Shown here: piece after piece, positions 46,852 to 57,609 of the stretch
Numbering within the stretch: the stretch's first letter is position 1
How the letters are laid out: the number at the start of each line of letters is the position of its first letter
From: Monodelphis domestica
Taxonomy: Eukaryota; Chordata; Mammalia; Didelphimorphia; Didelphidae
DNA: 64,000 nt
Assembly: GCF_027887165.1 (NCBI RefSeq)
Contig: NC_077230.1
Span: forward strand, 22,921,327 to 22,985,326
Direction of reading: 5' to 3'
Made by a program: the position numbers and the translations under genes
The notes under the pieces: model-generated
Seen by the model: the letters and a program-made list of their open reading frames with translations, nothing else
What the model was told of the DNA's origin: nothing
Databases searched by the model: none

Positions 46852-48759
46852 GCCAAAGCAGCTGTATCCCCCTGCCTAAGGAGGGTATTGCTGATCTGGG
46901 TGGTGTTTGGGATGGAAGAAGGGGTGGGGCTGGGGTTGGCTAGGGTGGGGCTCAGCTGGGCCTGGGCTCTTTGGGTTTAAGCCTGAGGGCTTTGGTGGTT
47001 AATGTGTTTGAAACCCTGACCCACTAGGCCTGGCTGGTTGCTCAGGATTTCCTTTAGGACCTGAAGCACATGGTGGCACGGGGACAGGAGAAAGTGTGTG
47101 TGTGTGTGTGTGTGTGTCTTGGCAGCCTGTCAGGAGTTTCTGGGTTTGCTCTTCTTGTTAGAATCCCATGGGAGTTCCAAACTCGTCCTCCCCTCTACAC
47201 TTATTCTCCTTTCTGGGGATTGTGTTTTGCCCTTTTCCGCTTGTTTGTCTCTTGTAAGCCTTGTAAACTGCTCCTGATTTATTACCTAGACTAAATGCTT
47301 AATTTGTGAATATGAAACAGATTAAAAGAGGGGAGGGGGGAGGAGGAAGAGAAGTCGGCATATTTTAGCAATCAGACCAAAGCAAGCCAGGCAGCTGTTT
47401 CAAATTTGTAGACATTTTCAGGCTCATGTGGAAAGGCAGCCAAAGTGGTCAAGAGGTCCTTTCCCCTTCCTTCAACCTGAAAACTTGGGTATGATCAAAA
47501 GGATACAATTAGTAAGGTACAAAGAAAAGGCTCTGGCAAGCAAGGGGTTAATAAAGACTCAATCTATTCACCTAAAGACTTTGTGGGATGGGGGTTGGTA
47601 GGGGGAGAGGTAAATAGACAAAGGTGAGAGTCCGAGAGAAGACTGGGGGAAAGGGAAAGGAGATAGAGAAGTCCTGTGAGGCAACTTTGAAGAACAAAGT
47701 AGATTGCCCATTGAAGGACGATTCTGTAAATAAACTTCACCAGGGACAAATCAAACAAAAAACGATGGAGATTCCAACTGAAAATAGCCAAAAAATAATA
47801 AAAATAGCTTTGATGTGGCCTCAACATATGCTTGTTTCTGTATTTCTTTTTTGCCCTGAACTGTAAGAACAGAGTACTCTCCTACTGCAGCCTCTCCTTT
47901 TGAAAAGATCCCATGTGTACAGACAATATTTTTTTGCTTTTGTCATTTTTCGACAACTTCACACATCAAAGCAGAGCAGCAGTGCTCTTTTTAGCTCCTT
48001 AGCCACCCAGTGAGGCAGATACAATTTCTATAAATTGGCTTCTCTTCTGGGTTTTGATTGATTATCACAATATGAGATTATTGGAAGTCTAATGTCTTAT
48101 TTTACTTTTTCTGAGGGGATAGGAGGGAATATTCTGAGTCAGGAGTAGGGGATGGAGGGACCTGATTACTGGAAGTCAGGTTACAAGTAAAGGCATCAGT
48201 ATTAAGGAAAAGATTGTCCTTTTCCTTGGACTGAATTTATCCAAGGTCTTGAGCTCTCTTTTGACTACTCTCCCCCAACCCTAAGCTAGCTAGCTCACTC
48301 TCTCTTTGCCTTCTGATGGGAACAGGTACAAACTTGGATGTTGACAGGGCAGGAAGGGAAAGGGTAGTGCTGTTTTCTAAAAACAAGGAAACAAAGGAGA
48401 TGGTATTTATTATAGCACTGGAGGTCTGAACTTTGCCTTTTGTTTTCCCATACAACTCTTACTGTTAAAATGTCTGTCTGCTATCATCTTTTATTTTATT
48501 GACGTTTATTATTATTCCCCTGACTTGTCCTTAATCAGACAAAGGGTTCTGGGGAATGGGAAGAACATGTTAATTATATATTTCTTGAAAACTGACTCTT
48601 CATTTTCCTTTTGGTGTTTAGCTTAACACTCAATTGTTGCAAATAGTTTGCTTGAAAATTCCACCTGAACGGGTTTTGCTTAATTGTTTTTTGGGGGATT
48701 TATTTTTCCTGATTTGTGTATTTGTTGGGAAGTGTCTATTGTGTCAAAACAAAACATAT
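46852..48759. other. Unique sequence with a short (TG)n
   Basis: No transposon or exon recognised. A GT array lies at about 47095-47117. G-rich sequence at 46900-46970 could also form quadruplexes. Confidence 0.45.
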
Positions 48760-48975
48760 GTGGTAGCGTGGGGAAAGTGATGATAGATTTGGAGGCAGAG
48801 AAGCTAGGTTCATAGGTTGGCTCTGATACTTTTACTAACTCTGTGACCCAAAGCAAGTCACATGACCCCTTTGGGCCTGAGGGTTTTTCTTCATCCAGAA
48901 AACAAGGGGGCTGGACTAGATGATGTCTAATCTCCCTTCCAGCTCTAAATCTGATCTATGAATAAACATTTTACA
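48760..48975 (+). mobile_element. CORE-SINE (MIR3-like), sense
   Basis: CTCTGTGACCCAAAGCAAGT, then GACCCCTTTGGGCCTGAGGG, GGGCTGGACTAGATGATGTC and CTTCCAGCTCTAAATCTG, the order of the sense 3' half of this SINE class. Confidence 0.7.
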
Positions 48976-49929
48976 TTTATTAAAGCAAATGAATCAAAAG
49001 CTCTTTCCCATTCCAAACTCATGAGCATTAAATGTTAGGAATAGTAGAGTTTAGAAAGCAGAAAAAAAGAGGGAGAGAAAAGGAGAAGAAACAGAGTTGC
49101 AAATACATGCACGTATACAATATCTACATATGTGTATGTGTATACATATCCCACACATCCCTTCCAAGCTCCCTCTCTTTAACTGGTCCATACAATTATC
49201 CTGGGCTTCAAGCTACGGCTCTGCAGACTTCCTGGATCTTCCATCCTTTAGTGCCTGAGGCGATCATTAGCTGTGAATGGACAACATTCTCTACCTGCCA
49301 GGCAACCCATCAGTTACCAAGCTAGGGAGGGAGGACAGCAGGACTAGCTCACTGGAGGCAGGCCATTTTCTAAGCCAGGGAGGGATTCTTTAAAACTGTG
49401 TGGATTCATTGGTGCCCAATTAAACACCATGTAAAGCACTGAACACTGTCCTTACTAAAACTGAAGGTAAGGGAGAAGAGAAATGGCGGGAGGGGAGATT
49501 CAAAGAAAAAAGTCATTCACTGGAGAGTGAAAATCTTACAGATGAGCAAAGGGAATGTACTCTTCTGACCTCACCTCCTTTTTACCTGAGCACACAATAA
49601 TACATGGAGGTGGGAGAAAAAAGGAGAAAATATAACCCATCCCTACCTTCCAAACTATCATCTGTACATCTCTGGATACGGGGCCCATGGCACCTCGCAG
49701 GAGTATTAGCCTCAGTAGTTCAGAACACACAGGGCTGACTAAGAGAAAAATTACTTAAGTGCACTTGTTGCACCCAAAGTTATTGCTCTTATTCCTCTGA
49801 CATGCTTCATGAAATAAATAGCTGTAGTGAGAGAGGGGATCAGCGTAAAGATCAGGTATACTATGGAGCCAAATCCAATTAGAAAAACTATGATCTCTCA
49901 TTGGTTTTCTATCAATTAGCAGGAAAAGG
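48976..49929. other. Unique sequence, nothing identified
   Basis: No repeat or gene recognised. Confidence 0.4.
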
Positions 49930-50035
49930 AAAGACTGCGTATTTCATTCACCAGTGTCTGTTAAGCCCCTGCTATATGCAGAATGTTGTTCTGTGTACCG
50001 GAAGAACTGCAAAGTTTAGGTGTTCTCATCAAACT
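49930..50035 (-). mobile_element. L2-clade LINE 3' end (short)
   Basis: CTGTTAAGCCCCTGCTATAT, then a decayed GTTGTTCTGTGTACCGGAAG, resembles the antisense L2 terminus. Confidence 0.45.
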
Positions 50036-50224
50036 TACCATCTGAATAAGGTACCAATAGTTTTAATATAAAGTATGTCAAAATGCTGCATGATTCTAGG
50101 AAAAGCTTGAGAATTCTCAACAGAGGGAACTTTTGAAGCAGTTTGGTCTAGTTTGACATTTAGCGTCATCCATAATCGGGACACAAAAATATATGAAACA
50201 CAAGCCACCATGTTAGAGATGGGA

Positions 50225-50430
50225 TAGACTTTAGAGTTGTCATTTGATTTAAACTTTATTTTATAGATGAGGAATTTGAAGCTCATTGAGGTTGTCACTT
50301 CGAGTCATAGGATTCAGAGTTGGAAGGGGTCTTGGGAGAGACAACCAAAGCCCACAGAATTCCAAAGCCCACAGAATTTTAAAGGTCAAATAGTATGTTA
50401 CTGGTAGAGCCAAGGCTCAGGTTCCTGACT
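50225..50430 (-). mobile_element. MIR-like SINE remnant with internal tandem duplication
   Basis: TTTTATAGATGAGGAATTTG and GAGTTGGAAGGGGTCTTGGG are antisense CORE-SINE fragments. An exact 17-bp tandem duplication (unit CCAAAGCCCACAGAATT) spans 50345-50378. Confidence 0.5.
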
Positions 50431-51628
50431 TCTACAAAACCAGGACAGGAGCAGGAGAAATGATACATTTGATCTAGGTAGGAAGCAGAGACCCAAAATT
50501 GTAACTAGCAATTTTGGGACCCCTTGGCAAATTTGGTTGGAGGTAGGGGATGAGAGGATAGGGTAGAAAGCCCAGTCACAGCTACTGATCCTAGGTGTCC
50601 TATGGGGCAGAGGTTTCCAGAATATGTGCTCCATAGGCAACCCTTCTCAATCACCGGTGGTCCATCTAGTATAGAGAGGTAGAGGAAGGCCCGGAGCTGG
50701 CATTCATGGGCTAGGTGCTCAGTTACTCTGTCCCAAACTTGTAGGGACAGGGATAGGATCTATTCCCTCCTTAATACTGCTTTTCCCCACAGCTAGGAAT
50801 AACTAACAAAGGAAGGAAAGAGCATCCCTGCCTCACTCCCACCAGCTGAGAGTCTCTGAGAACACCTAATGGCTTAAAGTTGGCTTCTTCACTTTCAGGG
50901 TACCATAATTATAAATATCTAACACCTACTGAGGTTGGGCACATAGTAGACATTTAATTGCCTATAATGTTGATTTGTTGGTTAGGCTTTGTTTGTTTTT
51001 TTTAACTTGATTGAATTGTTGACTGACAGGATGTTTTCCATGATTCTCAGCCACTAGGCAATTTCCAGGAGTAGCAGGCCACTTCTATTACTTCCCTTGT
51101 TTTTTTTCTTGCAAAGGGGCAAATTGAGGTGCCAGAGCACTGAAGTTCTCTTTCATTTTAAAGCATAAATGGTTATTTCTTCAGCCTTTCAGAGGAAAGT
51201 GAGTTATTAAATATTATTTACTTAAAATATTTAATGATTATGTATTATTTGCATACAACATTCTTCTAGGCCATTTGGGAATTGAAGTATATAATGGGAT
51301 CCCTGTTGTCAAGTACCTTGCAGTCTAGTTGGGAAAACCTGGAGAATTCTCATTGGGTTCAAAATAAGACAAGGAGAAAGACTAGGGTCAATGCCCATTC
51401 TTTTGGTACTTGGGGAGAAGATTCCAGGGAGCTTCTACTCACTTTCCTGGTACTAGTGGTGACTCAGTTCCCCATCTTATTTCTGGTCCTGGCTGAAAAA
51501 CCTATCTGAAACTTTGGTTCTTATCTGTTTCTAATCCCTTCCAACTAACCAAACCCAGGTCTATGGCAAGGCTCCAAGGCAAAAGAGGAAGAATGTTTAT
51601 TCAGTCTCCTTGGAAGTCTGTCCAATCT
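50431..51628. other. Unique sequence, nothing identified
   Basis: No repeat or gene recognised. A perfect octamer ATTTGCAT lies at 51247-51254. Confidence 0.4.
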
Positions 51629-51778
51629 CCTTCCTTCCTTCCTTCCTTCCTTCCTTCCTTCCTTCCTTCCTTCCTTCCTTCCTTCCTTCCTTCCTTCCTT
51701 CCTTCCTTCCTTCCTTCCTTCCTCCCTCCCTCCCTCCCTCCGTCCATCCGTCCGTCCGTCCATCCGTCCCTCCCTCCT
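51629..51778. repeat. (CCTT)n / (CCCT)n / (CCGT)n microsatellite
   Basis: A long pure CCTT tetramer array (about 51629-51720) degenerates into CCCT, then CCGT/CCAT variants. It abuts the tail end of a WSINE1-like SINE whose own sequence here reads TCCTTGCCTTCTGTC, so the array probably grew from the SINE tail. Confidence 0.97.
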
Positions 51779-51966
51779 TGCCTTCTGTCTTAAAATCAAT
51801 ACTATGTATTGGTTCCAAGGCAGAAGAGCAGTAAGAGCTAGGCAATGGGGGTTAAGTGACTTGCCCATGGTCACACAGCTGGGAAGTGTCTGAATCCAGA
51901 TTTGAACCCAGGACCTCCTGTCTCTAGGCCTAGCCCTCAATCCACTGAGCCACCCAGCTGCCCCCC
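51779..51966 (-). mobile_element. WSINE1-like SINE
   Basis: AAAATCAATACTATGTATTG, GGTTCCAAGGCAGAAGAG, GGCAATGGGGGTTAAGTGAC and CCACCCAGCTGCCCC. The tail side is replaced by the CCTT array. Confidence 0.93.
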
Positions 51967-51984
51967 AGTCCCCTTCATTTTGAA

Positions 51985-52345
51985 AAATGATTTATTTTTC
52001 TGTTACATTTTGAGTTTTGAGTAGTCTCTCTCCCTCTCCCTCCTAATTTGATAAAGATGTAGGGTAGTGTGTGTATGTGTGTATGTAGAACAATATAATA
52101 CAATACATAACTCCATATTATCCATCCTTTGTCTGGTGGTTGATAACATTTTCCTTATGATTTGAATGTTGGTATTACTCAGAATAGCATAGTTATTCAC
52201 AATTCCTCTTCTAATAGGATTGCTATTACTATATGCAACATTCTCTTGGTTCTGCACCTTTCACTCCTCATTTAATGCAAGTCTTCCCATACTTTTCTAA
52301 AATACACCTGCTCACATTTTTTCTAGCACAGTAGCATTCTACCAA
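51985..52345 (-). mobile_element. L1 3' end fragment
   Basis: Pyrimidine-rich TCTCTCTCCCTCTCCCTCC, then GATAACATTTTCCTTATGAT and CATTCTCTTGGTTCTGCACC, match the antisense L1 3' region seen in the TSD-flanked copy at 11.28 kb. Confidence 0.6.
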
Positions 52346-52529
52346 TCCCCTTTAAAGAGTTGAATTAATGAAATATCTTGTTGTGTCATTGGCTAAGGCT
52401 TACCTTTATAAATCCATTACTCTCTTTGTGCATGTATACATGTGTTTATATATACATATATATTCACTCAGACATATATATACATAGGGTCCCAAGAGCA
52501 TTTGTGCAGTTTTAAGCTTTAATAGTTTA

Positions 52530-52530
<1 letters not shown>

Positions 52531-52586
<56 letters not shown>

Positions 52587-52597
52587 CCTCCCTCCCC
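52531..52597. repeat. (CT)n microsatellite
   Basis: A CT array passing into CCCT units. Polypyrimidine mirror repeat. Confidence 0.97.
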
Positions 52598-52599
52598 CA

Positions 52600-53197
52600 C
52601 TCCTACTACATGCATATGTGATCTCATCAATACCTGCTCATGCTGTATTAATCCTTGACTAGGTCTTTGATAAATTCATCCAATTTTCCAGAAGCCTTCC
52701 TCAATTTCTCCTGACATTTGAGGGTACCAGTGACGTACTCTGGATGTTTATCTGTCATCCCTTGCCTTCAAATATAATCAGCACATCTCTTCTTCCTATT
52801 AAAGAATACCTTGATACCATCTATATTATTGCTCAGATTATAACATGGATGGACCACCATTAGAACTTGCCTCTCTTTCTCTCTCTAACATAATACATAT
52901 ATATGTGCATATGTCTACATACACATATATTACAAATATGGACCAGACGATAGAGATGGAATAACCTTTTTAGCCCAAAGTTGAATAGGAGTATAGATGC
53001 TAGATTGCCTTAAGAAGATTATAAAGCTCCTTTAATGACTTCCCATTAAAAAAAGACCCATCCTTTTAATACTAATATTCTTCCAATATTGCTATATGTC
53101 TTTGAGACATGAAATACAATGGTTTCTGAAGAATTAAAAATGAATATCATCCAAAGAGCAATGGGGAAGAACTGTGGACATAGAAATAGCATCAGAT
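52600..53197. other. Unique AT-rich sequence, nothing identified
   Basis: No repeat or gene recognised besides short TATATG-type low complexity at 52890-52935. Confidence 0.4.
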
Positions 53198-53213
53198 TAA
53201 GTGGTTTATTCTT

Positions 53214-53407
53214 TTTTAAAATACTTGTCTCTGTCTTAGAATCAATACTATATATTGGTTCCAAGGCGGAAGAGCAGTAAGGGCTAGGCAATGGTGGGGT
53301 AAGGGACTGGCCCAGGGTCATGGAGCCAGTGTCTGAGGCCAGATTCAAACCTCTCGTTTCTCCATCTCATCCTGGTTCTCAGTCCACTGAGTTGTGTAGC
53401 TGCCCCC
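53214..53407 (-). mobile_element. WSINE1-like SINE with 16-bp target-site duplication
   Basis: Perfect TAAGTGGTTTATTCTT repeats lie at 53198-53213 and 53408-53423. The body is more diverged in its head (GAGTTGTGTAGCTGCCCC), despite the intact duplication. Confidence 0.95.
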
Positions 53408-53534
53408 TAAGTGGTTTATTCTTGAGTAGACTTTGCTTCATTGACTTCAGGTGAGCCCACACGCCCCCAGTCCATTGTTTTGGCTTCTTCAGTGGCAACA
53501 AAGGAAAGGCTTAATCAACTCATGAACAGGACAT

Positions 53535-54000
53535 CTTAATTTTACTTTTTTGTTTTGATTACATTTTTTCAATTAATAACCATTATTTCCTTTCCCTCCC
53601 AACTTCTCACCCTAAGGGTAGGGAAAAACAAAATCCTGTAACAAGTATATGTAATCATGCAAATCATTCCCATATTGACAATGTCCAAAAATCTATTTCT
53701 CCTTCTGCATTTCAGTCCTTTGCCTCTCTGTCAGAAAATGGGTAGCATGCTTCATCAGTCCTCTTGTTAGTCATTGTGTTGATCAGAGTTCTTAAGTCTT
53801 TCCAAAGGTGTTTGTTTTTTTATGTTGTTGTTTATATAGGGAATTCCAAAATGTCTTAGTTTAACTGTGATTTTAGAACATCCTATATATCTTTTTCTCC
53901 TGGTTCTGCTCACTTCATTCTGCATCAAAAAGATGCCTATCTTCCCAAGTTTTTCTTAAATCGCCTCACATCTTTTCTTTTCATCGTTACTTATCTGGTG
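53535..54000 (-). mobile_element. L1 3' end fragment
   Basis: CTCCTGGTTCTGCTCACTTC and CATTCTGCATCAAAAAGATG are the antisense ORF2-terminal signature, preceded by the antisense 3' UTR (TTTCCTTTCCCTCCCAACTT). Confidence 0.65.
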
Positions 54001-54919
54001 ACCAGCAATCATTGACTCAGTTCTGCCTCTCAGCTGGCAGTACAAGTGTCCACGCCCATTTAGGGTCCACTCTCTCTTCTAGCAGTGCCTTATTTAAAAG
54101 GTATTTAGAGGGAAACCCCATTTTTTCCACCCTGCCCAGACTGATTGCCACCCTGTTGACACTGGAGTATTTGGAGAGGGGAATGGCATTTGTTTTAGAT
54201 GACAGAAGCTGGGACCTGACCTTGCAAGAGCATTTTTTCTAGTTCACTGATCTCTATCCTTCAACTCTCACAAAGCCTATATTTCAGGCCTGAACCCATT
54301 GTGAGATGGAGCAAGTACAGCACTGATCACAGAAGTCATCACCGTCTTTTTGAATACCTGACAGATGTAAAATGCCCTGCAAAGAGACAAAGCTGCTTGA
54401 GTCTCTCTCCCTACTTTCAGTAATCAGGAAGGATTGGGCAGTGGGGAAGTGTAGGACAAACAGGGAAAGGATGAAAACGATAGTATTTGGTTAAATAAAT
54501 TCACAGCGTGCCATAAAATAACCATGCTATAAGGCTTGGGCTTTTATTATGTTTGGTTTTGCCCCTAGGGTGTTTACTTCCTATAATTTCATGAATATGT
54601 GATGATAATGCATCACCAGAGCTTCAGATTCAAAGACTGTACCTTTGGAATCACCCTCAGGAACTTGGGAGTTTCTCAGGATTAAACTGTCAACAAATAA
54701 TCTTTTTACAGTTGTAGATCCCAATGCAGGTGTGCAGAAATTAAATTGTAATTCTAGCTAGTGGTGTATTCTAACTTTTTCAAACAAATTTTATTGATGC
54801 CTTTCTGGATATATCCCTCAAAGCCCTAACCCTAAATCCTCTTCCTACCCTTTGTTTCCTCCTTCTAGTTTAGTTTCCCTCTAAAAAGAAAAAAACAGTT
54901 AATCAAGATCAAATGACAT
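54001..54919. other. Unique sequence, nothing identified
   Basis: No clear repeat or gene. CCCTAACCCTAA near 54825 is two telomere-like units only. Confidence 0.4.
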
Positions 54920-55115
54920 AGCAACCTAGAAAAGTGGGCTAGATTTTAGATTCTAGGTTTGAATCCCAGAAATTTTCTACTTGTGTAGCTGTGAACGTTA
55001 TAGCCTCTCTACAGCCCTCAGTTTCCCCATCTGCAAATGGAAGGGATCAGACTATACATGACCTATAATATCTCTTTCAGTTCTCAGTCTGTGATCTTCT
55101 GTGATCCTGTGACTG
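54920..55115 (+). mobile_element. MIR-type SINE, sense
   Basis: GTTTGAATCCCAGAAATTTT, CCTCAGTTTCCCCATCTGCA, then TCAGACTATACATGACC and a terminal CTGTGATCCTGTGA. Confidence 0.65.
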
Positions 55116-55164
55116 AAAATGCAACATTCCTCAGCATTAGTCCCCCAACTCTCTAAGAGAGCTG

Positions 55165-55305
55165 TGTTACAGGGTGGCTCAGTGACTAGAGAACCAGGCT
55201 GGAGATGGGAGGTCCTGTGTTCAAATCTGGTGTCAGATAGTTCCTCGCTGTGTGATTCTGGGTCAGCCACTTAACCCTCATTGCCATATTTCTGCCTTGG
55301 ATGAG
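55165..55305 (+). mobile_element. WSINE1-like SINE, sense, 3'-truncated
   Basis: GGGTGGCTCAGTGACTAGAG, GGAGGTCCTGTGTTCAAATC, CCACTTAACCCTCATTGCC and TTTCTGCCTTGG. It stops before the usual tail. Confidence 0.85.
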
Positions 55306-55504
55306 GGGAGGGGAAGAGCTGTATTTCATCATTTTTCCTTTCTCTAGGATTAAGATTGGTCATTATAATGACTTAGAATTTGGTCTCCATGTAGCCTTCA
55401 TAATATGACAACATTATAGATTTAGAGCTAGGAAAGATTTGCATACATTATTGCCACAGAGCATGTTCTCTTTTTTTTTCTGCTTAGTTTATTTTGCAAC
55501 TTCC

Positions 55505-55640
55505 CCTAGAATCACAGATCGAGCTGGAAAGAGCTTTAGGGGACCTGTAGTACAACCCCTTCATTTTAGAGCTGAGGAAATGGAACCAGAGAAGTTAGGT
55601 GGTTTGCCAACACTCTACATAGGTGAACAGCAGTAACCTC
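55505..55640 (-). mobile_element. MIR-like SINE fragment
   Basis: GAATCACAGATCGAGCTGGA, CCCCTTCATTTTAGAGCTGA and GGAAATGGAACCAGAGAAG appear in antisense order. Confidence 0.55.
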
Positions 55641-55794
55641 AGAAAACGATGAAAGAATATAGGCTTAGTCACATAGGATCCAATAATCTATGCATTTGCA
55701 CTGATGTCAAGGAGACCTATTCTGGGAGCCATAATGATTTGAGACATTGTGTGTGCCTTAGGGACAGCAAACATCTTTCATTGGTGATTTAAAA

Positions 55795-56290
55795 AAAAGA
55801 AAAGCATTTATTAAGTGCTCACCGTGTACTAGGCACGTTGTTACGTGTTTTACAAATAACTTGTTTGATCTTAGCCATGGGAAGGGTAGGTACAATTATT
55901 ATCCTCATTTTATAGTTTAAAAAAACGGAAGCAGATAGAAGTGAAGTGACTTGCCCAGGGGCACATATCTAATAAGGGTGGATAGAAAGCTGGACTTGAG
56001 GTAAGGAAAACTGGAGTTCAAATCTGGCCTCAAACACTAACTCTATGACCCTGGGCAAGTCACTTAACCCTGTTTGCCTCAGTTTCTGCATCTGTAAAAG
56101 GAGCTGGAGAAGGAAATGGCAAACCCCCCTTATATCTCTGTCAAGAAAACCCCAAATGGGATCACAAAGAGTTGGACACAGCTGAAATGACAGAGCAATA
56201 CAACGAATAAATGTTTGAGGCAATATTTGAACTGAGCTCTTCCTGACCCCAAGTCCAGTATTCTATTCACTTTGCCACCTGCCTACCTCT
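55795..56290 (-). mobile_element. CORE-SINE split by a MAR1-like insertion
   Basis: The left part (55795-55974) carries AAAGCATTTATTAAGTGCTC, GGTACAATTATTATCCTCAT and GTGACTTGCCCAGGGGCACA. The right part (56204-56290) continues the same consensus: GTTTGAGGCAATATTTGAAC then GAGCTCTTCCTGACC. AATAA is present at both junctions. Confidence 0.75.
55975..56203 (+). mobile_element. MAR1-like SINE, sense, nested
   Basis: TGACCCTGGGCAAGTCACTT, GGAGCTGGAGAAGGAAATGG and CCCCAAATGGGATCACAAAG in sense order. It lies inside an older antisense CORE-SINE. Confidence 0.85.
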
Positions 56291-56599
56291 ACATAAAGGG
56301 GACCAATGGAGTTTTCACTTCACCATTTTTTCTCCTTTTCCCCAAAGTGAAGCAAATCTTTCTTTCCTTATATGAGCTCAAGAATTAAGGTCATCAGCTG
56401 GGAAGACGTGTTAACTTCTAAGCATCAGGGTGACAAACACAGTGGATTCTCTTACTGTGGAATCATTGGTTCAGAGAATCACAATTGTTAGAGCAAAGAC
56501 ATAATAGCAAGGACACTCAATTTCATGCTTGAAGACCTGAATTCTAGTCCTACCTCTGCACCATATACCTGAACAAGTAAATTAGAAATGATGATCATT

Positions 56600-56790
56600 G
56601 TTGTTAAACCTTACCTTCTGGCTTAGTATCAATTCCAAGACAAAAGAATAGTAAGGGTTAAGTAAATGGGATTGAGTGATTTGCCAAGGGTCACCCGGCT
56701 AGGACATATCTTGAGGCCAGATTTTAACCCAGGTCCTCCTCCCAGCTCCAGGATTGGTGTTCTATTCACTGTGCTACCTAATTGCCCCAG
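56600..56790 (-). mobile_element. WSINE1-like SINE
   Basis: TTAAACCTTACCTTCTGGC, AATAGTAAGGGTTAAGTAAA, GGGTCACCCGGCTAGG and GCTACCTAATTGCCCC. The most decayed of the WSINE1-like copies here. Confidence 0.85.
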
Positions 56791-56794
56791 AAAT

Positions 56795-56945
56795 TATTTT
56801 TTTTTCTCAATTAAATATAAGCAAAAAAATTTAATATTATAAAGATAAATTTTGAGTTCCAAAATTCTCCCTTCTTCCTTTCCCCCATCCTTGAGAAGGC
56901 AAGTGATTTGATATAGAGTATATATGTATAATCATGCAAAACAAG
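56795..56945 (-). mobile_element. L1 3' UTR fragment, possible
   Basis: TTTTTTTCTCAATTAAATAT, then TTTTGAGTTCCAAAATTCTC and CCCCATCCTTGAGAAGGCAA, resemble the antisense sequence at 63.65-63.83 kb. Both look like the same L1 3' family. Confidence 0.5.
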
Positions 56946-56974
56946 AGATGATTCATTAAAATCATTTTCACATA

Positions 56975-57130
56975 TACCAGCTCATTAATGCTCCTAGCAA
57001 AAGGCTTGTAGGGAAGTTCTTTCCATCCTACAGATCCGAAAGGTGATGCATGAAGAGACCATGGCCATACATCTAATAAGTGGAGGAGACATGACTAGTA
57101 TCCAGTCTCTAGTCTAGCATTTTTTCAGTT
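56975..57130 (-). mobile_element. MIR-like SINE remnant
   Basis: ATCCTACAGATCCGAAAGGT and a decayed ACATCTAATAAGTGGAGGAG occur in antisense order. Confidence 0.4.
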
Positions 57131-57395
57131 GCAAAGTTGCTCGCCTCACCAGTTTTTCTTACCTGTAATACAAAGGGGGACCAGACTAGGTCGCCTTTCA
57201 ATTTTAGCTTTCCCTTGCAGATTTCTTCTAAGCATACCATTAGCGTATTTGTCCCCTCCCTCAATGTGGGAAGGACCCTCAAGGGTGCTTTTTTTTTAAC
57301 CAGAGCTTCTCCCAGTTAATCCCTCTGGGACTCAAAATCAAGCCAACAACTGAGAACTCAGCCTCTTTCCTTAAAAACTAGGATATCCTTTTATT

Positions 57396-57592
57396 TTTTT
57401 TAAACCCTTATGTTCCATCTTGGAATCAATACTGTGTATTGGCTCCAAGGCAGAAGAGTGGTAAGGGCTAGACAATGGGGGTCAAGTGACTTGCCCAGGG
57501 TCACACAGCTGGGAAGTATCTGAGGCCAGATTTGAACCTAGGACCTAGGTCTCTAGGTTTGTCTCAATCCACTGAGCCACCCAGCTGCCCCC
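57396..57592 (-). mobile_element. WSINE1-like SINE, well preserved
   Basis: A near-perfect target duplication (AGGATATCCTTTTATT at 57380-57395, AGGATAGCCTTTTAATT from 57594) flanks it. It contains TTGGAATCAATACTGTGTAT, GGCTCCAAGGCAGAAGAG and CCACCCAGCTGCCCCC. Confidence 0.93.
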
Positions 57593-57609
57593 TAGGATAG
57601 CCTTTTAAT

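Noticed and set aside
51545..51940. Lys/Glu/Gly repeat protein
   Set aside because: Translation of the CCTT array plus the SINE.
54822..54836. Telomere-like CCCTAACCCTAA
   Set aside because: Only two units; no interstitial telomere array.
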